55,288 nucleotides of DNA from Lentisphaera araneosa HTCC2155 (lineage in GTDB: Bacteria > Verrucomicrobiota > Lentisphaeria > Lentisphaerales > Lentisphaeraceae): positions 1-55,288 of the forward strand of contig NZ_ABCK01000032.1 of assembly GCF_000170755.1 (NCBI RefSeq). Direction: 5' to 3'. The position numbers were made by a program, and so were the translations under genes. Shown here piece after piece: positions 1-8,553 of the stretch. The number at the start of each line of letters is the position of its first letter. The stretch's first letter is position 1. The notes beneath the pieces are model-generated. The model was not told where the DNA came from and searched no databases. It worked only from the letters and a program-made list of their open reading frames with translations.

Positions 1-825
1 TCGCAAGACTCAGTAAAACTCAGCCCACTTAAAATAGCTAAAGCACAAAGAAAAGCTTTGCAACAAAAAGATGTAGCTGAAGCTGGAGATGCTGAGAAAA
101 TTGCAGCTTTAGACAAACAAATCTCTGATTTCGAAAGTAACCCGAAGTTTAATAACCTAAGTTACTTCAGTAAAAACCAAGATCTATTTAGTAAAGATGG
201 CGAAGCTATTTTAAGCCCAAAGGTCTTGACAGTTCCAATTAATACTCCCATTAGATTAGTCGTTACTTCAAAAGATGTTCTCCACTCATTTGCGATTCCC
301 GCTATGCGTGTAAAACGCGATGCTGTTCCTGGTCAAAAACGCGAATTTATGTTTACTCCAATTAAAGAAGGCGTCTACTACTACACATGTAATGAAATGT
401 GCGGTACTGACCACGCATTCATGGTCGGTTGGCTGAACGTTGTTTCTCAAGATGAATACGCAAAATTCAAAGAGTCAATCAAACCAAAAGAAGGTGGTAC
501 TCCTGCTGAAATTGGTGAACGCCTCTGGGAAAGGAACTGTAAATCTTGTCACGCCATTGATCCAAAAGCTCCAAAAGGCATTGGTCCTAACTGGTGGGGT
601 CTGTGGGGTAAAGAAAGAACCTTCACTGATGGCACTAAAGCTATTGCTGATCATCAATATCTTACTGACTCTATTAATGATCCAGCTAAACAAATTGTAC
701 CTGGCTATGCTGTTCCAATGCCGGCTCAGGGTTTAAATGAAGTTCAAGTCAAAAACCTCATCGAATTTATTAAAACATTATCAGACAAGCCTTCAGAAGA
801 GAAATCTGAAGACACTGTGAAATAG
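1..825 (+). CDS. coxB: Cytochrome c oxidase subunit II with fused cytochrome c domain (5' end missing)
   Basis: Subunit II takes electrons from a carrier and passes them through the CuA centre to subunit I. The frame is open to base 1, so the start and the N-terminal membrane hairpin lie outside the window. The CuA ligands are visible: a His in the L-H-S-F-A-I-P segment, then C-x3-C-x3-H-x3-M at bases 388-423. A C-terminal cytochrome c domain follows, with the haem motif C-K-S-C-H at 538-552 and a Met ligand near 718. This arrangement is typical of caa3-type oxidases. It ends 9 bases before coxA and is the first visible gene of the cox operon. Identification is firm; only the missing 5' part is uncertain. 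Confidence 0.95.
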   Translation, partial: SQDSVKLSPLKIAKAQRKALQQKDVAEAGDAEKIAALDKQISDFESNPKFNNLSYFSKNQDLFSKDGEAILSPKVLTVPINTPIRLVVTSKDVLHSFAIPAMRVKRDAVPGQKREFMFTPIKEGVYYYTCNEMCGTDHAFMVGWLNVVSQDEYAKFKESIKPKEGGTPAEIGERLWERNCKSCHAIDPKAPKGIGPNWWGLWGKERTFTDGTKAIADHQYLTDSINDPAKQIVPGYAVPMPAQGLNEVQVKNLIEFIKTLSDKPSEEKSEDTVK

Positions 826-834
826 GAGTCTATA

Positions 835-2454
835 ATGAGTACAACTACACAAAACGAAGTCAATTTTTACCAGGCCAAAAAAGGCATCATGTCTTGGGTC
901 TACACTATCGACCACAAACGCATTGGTATCATGTACCTTATTGCATCTTCACTCGCTCTCTTTGCTGGTGGTGCTTTTGCCCTCATGATCCGTGCTCAAC
1001 TTGCAACTCCAGGCGGCATGCTCCCCATGACTCCAGAGTACAAGGATACATACAACATGTGGTTCACACTTCACGGTGTGATCATGGTTTTCCTCTTCAT
1101 TATCCCTGCGATCCCCGCAGCCTTAGGCAACTTTATACTCCCGCTCATGGTTGGGGCTAAAGATGTTGCCTTCCCGAAGATGAACTTGGCCAGTTTCTAT
1201 ATTTATGTCATTGGTGCTTGCGTTGCCCTCTACGGTATTGTCGGTGGTGAAAGCCCACTCACAACTGGTTGGACCTTCTACTTACCTTATTCAAAAGAAA
1301 CCGCTGGTGCCGTCATAACCATGACCCTGGCAGCCTTTATATTAGGTTTCTCGTCGATCTTCACAGGTATTAACTTCATTGTAACAATTCACAAATTGCG
1401 TGCTCCGGGTATGAGCTGGTACAAGATGCCACTTTTCCTATGGGCTCTTTATGCAACTTCAATTCTCCAGGTTCTAGCTACTCCAGTTCTTGGTATCACA
1501 CTTCTTCTTCTCATTGCAGAAAGAACTCTTCAAGTTGGTATTTTTGACCCCGCACTTGGTGGTGATCCAGTACTTTTCCAGCATTTCTTCTGGTTCTACT
1601 CTCACCCAGCTGTATACATCATGATTCTCCCTGGTATGGGTGTTATCTCTGAGGTTATCTCTTGCTTCTCACGTAAAGTTATCTTTGGTTACAAAGCTAT
1701 TGCTAACTCTTCTATCGCGATTGCGGTTATCTCCTTCCTCGTATGGGGTCACCACATGTTCCTTTCAGGTCAATCAGTCTACGCTGGCTTAGTCTTCTCT
1801 TTCTTGACTTTCCTCGTTGCAATTCCTTCTGCGATTAAAGTATTCAACTGGGTAGCTACACTCCACAGAGGTTCAATCACTTTTGAAACTCCCATGTGCT
1901 ATGCCCTTTCTTTCCTTTTCCTTTTCACCATCGGTGGTTTAACTGGTTTACCGCTTGCTACGCTCTCAACTGATATTGTTCTTCACGATACATACTATGT
2001 TGTAGCTCACTTCCACTACGTAATGTTTGGTGGTACCGTTATCGCTTTCTTCTCTGGCCTTCACTTCTACTGGCCAAAAATGGTTGGTAAAATGTATAAT
2101 GAGACAGTCGGTAAAGTTGCCTGTATTATCGTTTTTATCGGCTTCAACGTGACTTTCTTCTCTCAGTTCTTCCTCGGTTACACAGGTATGCCCCGCCGTT
2201 ACTTCACATATGATTCAAGCAACGAACTTTGGAGCCAAATGCACGGCTTCAGTTCTATCGGTGCTTTCATCCTCGGTTTCGGTGTACTTATCCTTTTTGC
2301 TAACCTTATTGCTTCACTCTTTAGTGACCGTAAGGCTCCCAACAATCCTTGGGGTGCAACGACTATGGACTGGGAAACTCAGTCACCTCCTGTCCTCGAA
2401 AACTTCTCTGAGGATGTTCCCGTAATGAAAAAAGCTCCCTACGAGTACGAATAA
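835..2454 (+). CDS. coxA: Cytochrome c oxidase subunit I, A2-type
   Basis: Catalytic membrane subunit that carries haems and CuB and reduces O2 while pumping protons. The ATG follows a TAGGAG ribosome site. Length (539 residues) is normal. The helix VI motif reads Y255-S-H-P-A-V-Y, so the D-channel glutamate of A1 oxidases (H-P-E-V-Y) is absent and the Y-S pair of A2 oxidases takes its place. Also visible are W-G-H-H-M for Cu[13 protein letters not shown] for the haem ligands, and the K-channel lysine in I-P-S-A-I-K. It lies between coxB and coxC, with a 15-base gap to coxC. The A2 assignment is read directly from the motif. Confidence 0.97.
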   Translation: MSTTTQNEVNFYQAKKGIMSWVYTIDHKRIGIMYLIASSLALFAGGAFALMIRAQLATPGGMLPMTPEYKDTYNMWFTLHGVIMVFLFIIPAIPAALGNFILPLMVGAKDVAFPKMNLASFYIYVIGACVALYGIVGGESPLTTGWTFYLPYSKETAGAVITMTLAAFILGFSSIFTGINFIVTIHKLRAPGMSWYKMPLFLWALYATSILQVLATPVLGITLLLLIAERTLQVGIFDPALGGDPVLFQHFFWFYSHPAVYIMILPGMGVISEVISCFSRKVIFGYKAIANSSIAIAVISFLVWGHHMFLSGQSVYAGLVFSFLTFLVAIPSAIKVFNWVATLHRGSITFETPMCYALSFLFLFTIGGLTGLPLATLSTDIVLHDTYYVVAHFHYVMFGGTVIAFFSGLHFYWPKMVGKMYNETVGKVACIIVFIGFNVTFFSQFFLGYTGMPRRYFTYDSSNELWSQMHGFSSIGAFILGFGVLILFANLIASLFSDRKAPNNPWGATTMDWETQSPPVLENFSEDVPVMKKAPYEYE

Positions 2455-2469
2455 TAAAGGACTATTAAG

Positions 2470-3129
2470 ATGAGCTCTAAGGTAGATACAAGTAAATTTA
2501 TCCCTCGTTTCGTTTCGCATCACTTTTCGAATGCGGATCAGGAATTCGAATCATGCAAACTTGGCATGTGGTTATTTCTCCTCACGGAATTCATGCTCTT
2601 TGGCGGCATTTTTGTTGCCTATGTAGTTTTCCGCACTTGGTACCCAGAAACATTTGAAAGTGGCGCTGATAAGCTCGACTGGAAAATGGGTGCTGTGAAC
2701 ACTGTTATCCTTATTACTTCCTCGGTGACAATGGCCGTTGCCATCCGCGAAGTTCAACTCAACCGCAAAGGTAGAGCACTAGCATTATTGCTCTTCACAG
2801 TTCTCTGCGGCATGGGCTTCCTCGTTGTTAAGTACTTTGAATATAGTCACAAATTTGAACTCGGTATTTTCCCTGGCGATTTCTTTTCGTTCATGGGCGA
2901 TCACATGAGTAATGAACATCTCTATTTTAGTATTTACTTCATGGCGACTGCGACACACGTACTTCACGTTATTCTCGGTCTCATCGCGATTCTCTGGGTT
3001 TCTTGGAGAACGGCTAAGGGTGAATTCTACGAAGCTTACTACACTCCAGTTGAAATGGTCGGCCTTTACTGGCACTTAGTTGACCTTATCTGGATTTTCC
3101 TCTTCCCACTACTTTATCTTACTAAATAA
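2470..3129 (+). CDS. coxC: Cytochrome c oxidase subunit III
   Basis: Integral membrane subunit that stabilises the oxidase core and supports proton uptake. The 219-residue protein is the short bacterial form, with about five hydrophobic helices; the ends G-M-W-L-F-L-L-T-E near the N-terminus and Y-W-H-L-V-D-L-I-W near the C-terminus are hallmark subunit III segments. The ATG has an AAAGGA-type ribosome site. It sits 15 bases after coxA and 11 bases before coxD, so it is certainly co-transcribed. Confidence 0.95.
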   Translation: MSSKVDTSKFIPRFVSHHFSNADQEFESCKLGMWLFLLTEFMLFGGIFVAYVVFRTWYPETFESGADKLDWKMGAVNTVILITSSVTMAVAIREVQLNRKGRALALLLFTVLCGMGFLVVKYFEYSHKFELGIFPGDFFSFMGDHMSNEHLYFSIYFMATATHVLHVILGLIAILWVSWRTAKGEFYEAYYTPVEMVGLYWHLVDLIWIFLFPLLYLTK

Positions 3130-3140
3130 GGATACGAATT

Positions 3141-3674
3141 ATGAGCGACCATCACGGACCCGAAAGTGACCATCACCCGCACGTACTTCCTATGACGATG
3201 TACATTGCAGTCGGCACAGCCCTTTTTGTCCTTACTGCACTCACTGTATGGACAGCTAAGTTCATGCCAGAAATGATTTTTCATTTCACAAAGATGCAAA
3301 TCACACCAACTATTGCGATCATCATTGCTTTGATCATTGCTTTCACTAAAGCAGCTTTAGTTTGTGGCTTCTTCATGCACTTGCACTACGACAAGCCTCT
3401 TAATAGAGCGACTTTCCTCTCAGGAATATTCTTCTTGTCACTCTTCTTCCTTTTCACTTTAGCTGATACTTTAACTCGTGATGATAAAGTTCATCTTCGT
3501 GAAGGCATGCCTGAGAGTTTTCAGACACTTACTGAAATCCCTCACAAGCCTTACATGGTAAAAGCTACTGCAGGCTACACTCCACTCGGCTACAAAATTG
3601 ATAAAGCTGAGCAAGTAATAAAAGCTGAACCACCTAAAGAAGAAAAGTCAGTAGAGACTCCCGTAGCCGAATAA
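3141..3674 (+). CDS. coxD: Cytochrome c oxidase subunit IV, prokaryotic type
   Basis: Small accessory membrane subunit. The protein starts with a His-rich segment (S-D-H-H-G-P) and then has three hydrophobic helices. The second contains the family-typical pattern K-A-A-L-V-C-G-F-F-M-H-L. At 177 residues it is longer than most family members because of a polar, Lys/Glu-rich C-terminal tail of about 60 residues. Spacing to coxC is 11 bases. Family membership rests on position plus the K-A...F-F-M-H-L motif. Confidence 0.85.
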   Translation: MSDHHGPESDHHPHVLPMTMYIAVGTALFVLTALTVWTAKFMPEMIFHFTKMQITPTIAIIIALIIAFTKAALVCGFFMHLHYDKPLNRATFLSGIFFLSLFFLFTLADTLTRDDKVHLREGMPESFQTLTEIPHKPYMVKATAGYTPLGYKIDKAEQVIKAEPPKEEKSVETPVAE

Positions 3675-3680
3675 TATCTA

Positions 3681-4322
3681 GTGACAGATAATCTTACAGA
3701 TCAAGCAGGGGAGCAATCGCTCCCCTCTTCTGCTTACAAGCGTGGTTCAGGCTTAAAGCTAATCTTTGCGCTTATCGCAATTTCGGCATTAACACCGATT
3801 ATTACGATCTATATTAATCGTGTTAACCCTGCAAAGTTCTCGACTACCCAAGCTCCAACACCTGATCAAACTTTGGTCCAAGTAACTTGGATGGATTCCC
3901 CACGAGTAGATTTACAACACGTATTAATCTTCCCCTTTGCTCCTCCTGCAGATGAAATTAATATCACTACGGGTCATGACGTTGCCTCACCTTCAGGTTT
4001 TCTCGGTTTCTTTATTCGTCCTCGCGTTATTTATTATAACAATGTGGAACTCACCCACCATCAGCGAAAAGGTAAGAAACACAAGAAGCTCATGCGCTTT
4101 TGGTTTTTACTTACACTTAGTGATGAACGTGGTCAGTATGGTAAAGCCTACCCAGTCATTCCACCGCAAGAATTCTATGATCAATGGAAAAGTAAAGATA
4201 AACTTGCCGATACTGAGTTATGGAAATCTTACCTACAGCCAGAATTAATCAAATTTAGAGAGCGTGTTAGTAAGGGACATATCGATAAAGCGCGTCCCGT
4301 AAACACTTCTAAAATGTACTAA
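3681..4322 (+). CDS. Unknown single-pass membrane protein at the end of the cox operon
   Basis: I do not recognise this 213-residue protein. It probably starts at a GTG, because an in-frame stop lies at 3672-3674 and no ATG occurs before the hydrophobic segment. Residues about 25-46 form one membrane helix; the rest looks like a soluble domain outside the membrane with many aromatic residues and a basic stretch H-H-Q-R-K-G-K-K-H-K-K. Only 6 bases separate it from coxD, so it is likely co-transcribed and could serve oxidase assembly, but no copper-binding C-x3-C or SCO-like motif is visible. One copy of the TTGCG-N5-CGCAA palindrome lies in the membrane-helix codons. Confidence 0.75.
   Translation: MTDNLTDQAGEQSLPSSAYKRGSGLKLIFALIAISALTPIITIYINRVNPAKFSTTQAPTPDQTLVQVTWMDSPRVDLQHVLIFPFAPPADEINITTGHDVASPSGFLGFFIRPRVIYYNNVELTHHQRKGKKHKKLMRFWFLLTLSDERGQYGKAYPVIPPQEFYDQWKSKDKLADTELWKSYLQPELIKFRERVSKGHIDKARPVNTSKMY
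3766..3780. repeat. TTGCG-N5-CGCAA palindrome, copy 1
   Basis: Exact copy with spacer CTTAT, inside the unknown gene after coxD. Codons read Phe-Ala-Leu-Ile-Ala. Confidence 0.85.
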
Positions 4323-4375
4323 GTCCCTACTTAGTCACACTCCCATCACCCTTTAGAATTTGCATCTGACGATTA

Positions 4376-4392
4376 ATTGAGTTAGACTCAAT
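4376..4392. promoter_or_regulatory. Perfect 7-bp inverted repeat upstream of the pseudopilin gene
   Basis: ATTGAGT and ACTCAAT flank a 3-base centre (TAG), ending 21 bases before the ATG at 4414. There is no T-run, so it is not a simple terminator. It could be an operator or an mRNA hairpin near the start site. Function is a guess. Confidence 0.4.
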
Positions 4393-4413
4393 AGATTAAT
4401 AAACGGAGTTTTT

Positions 4414-5001
4414 ATGAAAAAGCACTTTCTCTCACTCACCGAGATGCTTGTCGTCGTCGGCATTATTATACTTTTATTTTCTATTGGTGTCCCTGCCGTC
4501 ATCAAAGGTATGCAGAAGGGTGAACTCACCGAATGCAAAGGCAACCTTAGCCAACTTGCAAAAGCCACTGCGGTTTACCTAAAAGATAATAAAAATTACT
4601 TCCCCCCAGAAGAAGGAAGTGCTTGGGCTTCTAATGCAAGTGACCCTATATCTCTCTATCTTGGTAGTAGTTATGACAAGGTAAATGTATGTCCAAGCAA
4701 CCCTAGTGAAGATGCATCATATTATGCTTCTGCTAATAGCACAATTTCAAGCGATTTAAACGCAAGCGGAGGGACTAAGGGCTTAAAATCCTCGAAAGTT
4801 AAACGTCCTGAAACAATGAGCTTATTTGTCTCCTACGATGTTTATAATAACCTCGGCGGCAGCGTCAATGAACAATGGCATGGTAGCGACAACACCTATC
4901 CTTTTGTTAATGTTGGCGGTTCAGTTACTTCACTTAAAATAAATAGCAGTGACTTGAGTAACGCTAACAAAAATGATAGAATCGATTTTAAAAACGATTA
5001 A
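4414..5001 (+). CDS. Type II pseudopilin-like secreted protein
   Basis: The 195-residue protein begins with a short basic leader and a class III prepilin-like segment, L-S-L-T-E-M-L-V-V-V-G-I-I-I-L-L, with the conserved Glu at position 5 of the expected mature form. The residue before the expected cleavage site is Phe, not the usual Gly. Proteins with this one motif and a beta-rich C-terminal domain are highly multiplied in Lentisphaerae and Verrucomicrobia, where their role is mostly unknown. The remainder holds two Cys and a W-H-G-S-D-N segment like that of DUF1559/H-x9-DG-type pseudopilins. The ATG has a good GGAG site. It stands alone, with a terminator behind it. Confidence 0.8.
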   Translation: MKKHFLSLTEMLVVVGIIILLFSIGVPAVIKGMQKGELTECKGNLSQLAKATAVYLKDNKNYFPPEEGSAWASNASDPISLYLGSSYDKVNVCPSNPSEDASYYASANSTISSDLNASGGTKGLKSSKVKRPETMSLFVSYDVYNNLGGSVNEQWHGSDNTYPFVNVGGSVTSLKINSSDLSNANKNDRIDFKND

Positions 5002-5021
5002 AATTCATATAATTCTTTTCC

Positions 5022-5053
5022 AAAGGCTTCATATTACATGTAGCCTTTTTTTG
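5022..5053 (+). terminator. Rho-independent terminator after the pseudopilin gene
   Basis: AAAGGCT (5022-5028) pairs with AGCCTTT (5042-5048) and runs straight into a T-run. It sits 21 bases after the stop codon. Confidence 0.8.
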
Positions 5054-5090
5054 TTATAAGTACTTTTTTTCTATCAAAACTGTCATTTCT

Positions 5091-5099
5091 TGCTAATAC
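5091..5099 (+). promoter_or_regulatory. Putative extended -10 promoter for the sulfatase gene
   Basis: TGCTAATAC fits an extended -10 element (TG-N-TAATAC), 39 bases before the ATG at 5139 and after the terminator. No good -35 box is visible. The same TGCTAATA string lies the same distance before the FHA gene. Confidence 0.35.
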
Positions 5100-5138
5100 C
5101 CTCCGTATGACTTATTAAATCATAACTGGAGTCTATTA

Positions 5139-6677
5139 ATGAAATACCTTTTCTCTTTATTTTTCTTATTCAATTTTGCGACCTTCGCAGACAAGCAACC
5201 CAATATTATCCTCATTTTTGCCGATGACATGGGCTATGATGACGTGGGCTATCACGGCAACAAACGTATTATCACCCCAAATATCGACTCTATTGCTGAG
5301 CAAGGTGTACAATTTAGCCAAGGCTATGTAAGCGCATCGGTCTGTGGCCCGTCTCGAGCGGGCTTACTCACAGGTGTTTACCAACAACGCTTTGGCTGTG
5401 GCGAAAACCCCAATGGTTCAGGCTACCCCAATCAAATGAAGTACCCCATGGCTGGTCTCCCTCAAAGTCAATCGATGATTTCAGAAGAACTCAAAACCTT
5501 AGGTTATACTAATGGTATGATTGGCAAGTGGCACATGGGTTTTGACATGAGTCTTCGTCCTAACCAACGCGGTTATGATTTTTTCTACGGTTTTATCAAT
5601 GGTTCACACGATTATACCGAGTGGACTCAAGAGTTTGCTAAAGGCAAATCTCGCTGGCCTATCTTTAGAAACGAAGAAATGGAACCTGCCAACAAAGCGC
5701 AGTACATCGATGTATTTAAAGAAAAAGGTGTCAAAGTTGTCGATGAAAATTACCTGACAGACCTATTTACAGATGAGGCAGTCAATTTTATTGATCGCAA
5801 CGCCGATAAACCATTTTTCCTTTATCTCGCTTATAACGCCGTGCATCATCCCTGGCAAACAACGCAACATGCGCTTGATAAAACGGCACACCTTAAAGAC
5901 GACAAAAACTATCACGTTTTTGCCTCAATGGTTTATGCCATGGATGAAGGCATCGGCAAAGTGATGAAGAAACTCAAAGAGAAAAACATTGACGATAACA
6001 CCATCATAATTTTCCTGAGCGACAATGGCTCTCCTCAAGGTCAAGGCATCGAACATAGTCCAAAAGACCCCAATCGCCATCGTGGAGGTTTTACCATGTC
6101 TTCGACAGGAATCTTCCGTGGATATAAGGGCGACACTTATGAAGGCGGAATTCGAGTGCCTTTTTGCATCAAGTGGCCTCAACAAATACAAAAAGGCACG
6201 AAATATGACATGCCGATCTCTGCTCTTGACTTGCAACCCACGTTAGTTAAAGCTGCTGGCGGCAATGATAAGAAACCGCAAAAAGGATTTGCGTACGACG
6301 GCGTAGACATCCTCCCCTATTTGAAGGAAGATAAAGAAATAAAACGCAGCTTGTTCTGGAGACGTGACACGGACTACGCCATTCGCAAAGGCGACTGGAA
6401 GCTGCAATGGAACGACGCCCATGGCCCGCTAACCATTACTTTATTTAATATTAAAGAAGATCCCGAAGAGAGAAGTAACCTCATCAAACAACATCCTGAA
6501 TTGGCACAACAACTACAAAATGAATTTGACACTTGGGATAACAGTATGCCCGATAACGAATGGTGGGGCGGACCGTGGAATCGCCTGAGACATATGAACA
6601 CAGCAGAAATCAATGTCGCCCAATTTAATCAAAACCCACCTAAAGCCCATAATGCACGTAAAAAAATTCGTAAATAA
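5139..6677 (+). CDS. Secreted sulfatase (family S1)
   Basis: Predicted to hydrolyse sulfate esters, most likely on marine polysaccharides, outside the cytoplasm. Residues 1-17 form a signal peptide. The catalytic motif is C69-G-P-S-R73, whose Cys must be converted to formylglycine by an anaerobic or aerobic maturase not in this window. Metal ligands D29-D30 lie in F-A-D-D-M-G and an F-L-S-D-N-G segment supplies the second pair. G-K-W-H-M-G is the second signature. Length (512 residues) is normal. The ATG follows CTGGAG. It is a single-gene unit between a terminator and the DUF3392 gene. The exact sugar substrate cannot be read from the sequence. Confidence 0.93.
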   Translation: MKYLFSLFFLFNFATFADKQPNIILIFADDMGYDDVGYHGNKRIITPNIDSIAEQGVQFSQGYVSASVCGPSRAGLLTGVYQQRFGCGENPNGSGYPNQMKYPMAGLPQSQSMISEELKTLGYTNGMIGKWHMGFDMSLRPNQRGYDFFYGFINGSHDYTEWTQEFAKGKSRWPIFRNEEMEPANKAQYIDVFKEKGVKVVDENYLTDLFTDEAVNFIDRNADKPFFLYLAYNAVHHPWQTTQHALDKTAHLKDDKNYHVFASMVYAMDEGIGKVMKKLKEKNIDDNTIIIFLSDNGSPQGQGIEHSPKDPNRHRGGFTMSSTGIFRGYKGDTYEGGIRVPFCIKWPQQIQKGTKYDMPISALDLQPTLVKAAGGNDKKPQKGFAYDGVDILPYLKEDKEIKRSLFWRRDTDYAIRKGDWKLQWNDAHGPLTITLFNIKEDPEERSNLIKQHPELAQQLQNEFDTWDNSMPDNEWWGGPWNRLRHMNTAEINVAQFNQNPPKAHNARKKIRK

Positions 6678-6744
6678 GTACTGAATCAACTTTGTTGTTC
6701 TCCTTTCAAAATTATCTTTGATCAATAATAAATTATCGGATAAT

Positions 6745-7068
6745 ATGCACGAATTTTGGAACAACATAAATGGATGGTTACGAGACCACATTCTCACGAT
6801 CACTATTGCTCAAATAACAGGACTCCTTGTGGTCTATGGAGATCTCCTTTCACAGAAAATGAGTCGCCTCCTTAGCAAGCAGTCCTTCTTTCTTCGCCTC
6901 AGTGGATTCATAGGCATCAACGCATTCCTCATAGGCTTTCTCACCATCTTTATTGCGAAGTTGATTTCTTTATTTTATTTGCGAATCCCGCAAAATTATT
7001 TACTACTCACTCTTTTATCAGGCTTTGTACTTGTGGGAGTTATTGCCGAACGCCACAAACACATCTAA
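6745..7068 (+). CDS. DUF3392-like small membrane protein
   Basis: The 107-residue protein has three or four hydrophobic segments and a layout resembling DUF3392: a V-V-Y-G-D segment in the first helix and the ending G-V-I-A-E-R. I start it at the ATG at 6745, with CGGA upstream, rather than at an in-frame TTG 27 bases earlier. Function is unknown. A copy of the TTGCG-N5-CGCAA palindrome lies in its 3' third. Family assignment is from memory of the alignment pattern and is moderate. Confidence 0.7.
   Translation: MHEFWNNINGWLRDHILTITIAQITGLLVVYGDLLSQKMSRLLSKQSFFLRLSGFIGINAFLIGFLTIFIAKLISLFYLRIPQNYLLLTLLSGFVLVGVIAERHKHI
6979..6993. repeat. TTGCG-N5-CGCAA palindrome, copy 2
   Basis: Exact copy with spacer AATCC inside the DUF3392-like gene. 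Codons read Leu-Arg-Ile-Pro-Gln. Confidence 0.9.
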
Positions 7069-7142
7069 AGATAAACTTTTGAAGTTGAATTACACTGACG
7101 AACTTATAAGTGTATTTCATTAAATTGAACAAAGGATGAACT

Positions 7143-7838
7143 TTGAGCTCATTATTCTCTGATTTTGATACCATCTGGAATATGGATATTCCTGCCGTTG
7201 AAGAACCCAATAAGCGTCGCGGTGGCTGGAGTGGCGTCTACATTTATGACCATACAAACAGTGATGGAACTCTCGAACGTTTTTTCATCAAAAGACAAGA
7301 GAATCACTATAAAAAAACATTACTCAACCCCATAAAGGGACGCTTAACTTTTGATCTTGAATTTATCAATATAAAAAAATTTCAAGAGCGCAACGTACCC
7401 GTAGTCGAAGCTGTTTTTTTTGAGCAGCGCAAGTTTAAAGGTAAAGATCAGGCCATCCTCATCACCAAAGACCTCAAGGGTTACACGCCCCTTAGGGATC
7501 TGTTAAAAACTTTTCCTAAGAGTGAATATGAGGCTCTGCTCACTATAAGTGGTAAACTTATTCGCCAAATGCATGACGCCAATTTAGTTCATCGCTGTTT
7601 GCACCCTAAACACCTCTTCCTCAAGAAAGCTAATGATAGTTACGAAGGTTCTTTTATTGACCTCGAAAAAGTGCGCGAGGCCTCTTTCAATTCAAGATCA
7701 AAACGCGACGATTTAAGACGCCTTTTAAAGATGAAAAAAATAGACCGCACTGCTTTAATCACGCCTTTAGTTAAAGGTTACCTTAAAGATACGGAAGATC
7801 ATAAAAGTTTAGAGAATTATTTAATTCATAATCCCTAA
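7143..7838 (+). CDS. Lipopolysaccharide kinase InaA-like protein
   Basis: A member of the Kdo/WaaP/InaA kinase-fold family, which phosphorylates LPS core sugars at the inner membrane. The N-terminal P-N-K-R-R-G-G-W-S-G-V is the InaA signature, and the catalytic region reads H-R-C-L-H-P-K-H-L-F-L followed by I-D-L-E-K for Mg2+. The start is a TTG with AAAGGA 7 bases upstream; the nearby ATG at 7136 is out of frame and stops at once. Length (231 residues) matches InaA. It is convergent with cmoA, with one base between the stop codons. Confidence 0.85.
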   Translation: MSSLFSDFDTIWNMDIPAVEEPNKRRGGWSGVYIYDHTNSDGTLERFFIKRQENHYKKTLLNPIKGRLTFDLEFINIKKFQERNVPVVEAVFFEQRKFKGKDQAILITKDLKGYTPLRDLLKTFPKSEYEALLTISGKLIRQMHDANLVHRCLHPKHLFLKKANDSYEGSFIDLEKVREASFNSRSKRDDLRRLLKMKKIDRTALITPLVKGYLKDTEDHKSLENYLIHNP

Positions 7839-7839
7839 G

Positions 7840-8553
7840 TTATTTCCAGGCCATCAGACAGGAGAAATTCAACCAATTAGCGATGATTGCGGAACCCGCA
7901 AAGCCGGCTTCGCCTAAAGCTTTTTTATGCCAGGTGTGTGAGTCGGGGATCAACACATTTTCAAGAGCTTTTCGCTTATTGGCGATTTCGCTATCTGCAT
8001 AACCATTAAATTGTTTGTACTCATCGTACAAAGTTGTTACCAAATTGTCGAGATCATCTGGGAGGTCGGTAGCAATTTTTTCTGAAAAAACAAAGAGACC
8101 ACCTTTGGGTAAAGAACTTGCGATCTTCTTTAGAATTGCGGGTCTTTCATCTCTAGGAATAAATTGTAAGGTGAAATTCATAATCACCACTGAAGCATTT
8201 TCCAACAAGGCTTCTTGAGCATTTTCATGTTGAAAAGTGAAGTTTTCTAAACCTGAAGTTTTTACTTTTGCTTTTTCTAACATATCTAAGGACGGGTCAC
8301 AACCAACGAGCTCCACTTCTTTATCACCAAGGTATTTATTAACTTCTAATAAAGTACTCGCAGTCGAACACCCTAAGTCATAGACCCGACTCCCTTCTTG
8401 TGCTGCTTGCGCCGCAAAGCGTGCACATATCCTAGTGATTTCTGGATACATAGGCACGGAACGCGTCACCATGTCATCAAAAACATCGGCAACTTCTTTA
8501 TTAAATCGAAAGCCCCCCTTAGCCGTGGGCTTTAAAAAGACTTCATCCTGCAT
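7840..8553 (-). CDS. cmoA: Carboxy-S-adenosyl-L-methionine synthase CmoA
   Basis: Makes carboxy-SAM from SAM and prephenate, used by CmoB to modify the wobble uridine of some tRNAs. Seen: R-S-V-P-M-Y-P-E, the SAM-binding V-Y-D-L-G-C-S, M-N-F-T-L-Q-F-I-P and the helical stretch G-Y-A-D-S-E-I-A-N-K-R, all typical of CmoA. At 237 residues it is close to the 247 of E. coli. I place the start at the ATG at 8553, which overlaps the dapF stop by one base (TGATG), rather than at the upstream TTG; this suggests translational coupling. No cmoB is in the window. Confidence 0.93.
   Translation of the reverse strand: MQDEVFLKPTAKGGFRFNKEVADVFDDMVTRSVPMYPEITRICARFAAQAAQEGSRVYDLGCSTASTLLEVNKYLGDKEVELVGCDPSLDMLEKAKVKTSGLENFTFQHENAQEALLENASVVIMNFTLQFIPRDERPAILKKIASSLPKGGLFVFSEKIATDLPDDLDNLVTTLYDEYKQFNGYADSEIANKRKALENVLIPDSHTWHKKALGEAGFAGSAIIANWLNFSCLMAWK
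7887..7901. repeat. TTGCG-N5-CGCAA palindrome, copy 3
   Basis: Exact copy with spacer GAACC, in the 3' end of cmoA. The spacer ends pair, giving TTGCGG-AAC-CCGCAA. A second, shorter variant (TTGCG-C-CGCAA) lies at 8407-8417. Confidence 0.9.

Noticed and set aside
8407-8417. TTGCG-C-CGCAA in cmoA as another family member
   Set aside because: The spacer is one base, not five; a dimeric site would not tolerate this. Kept only as a note.
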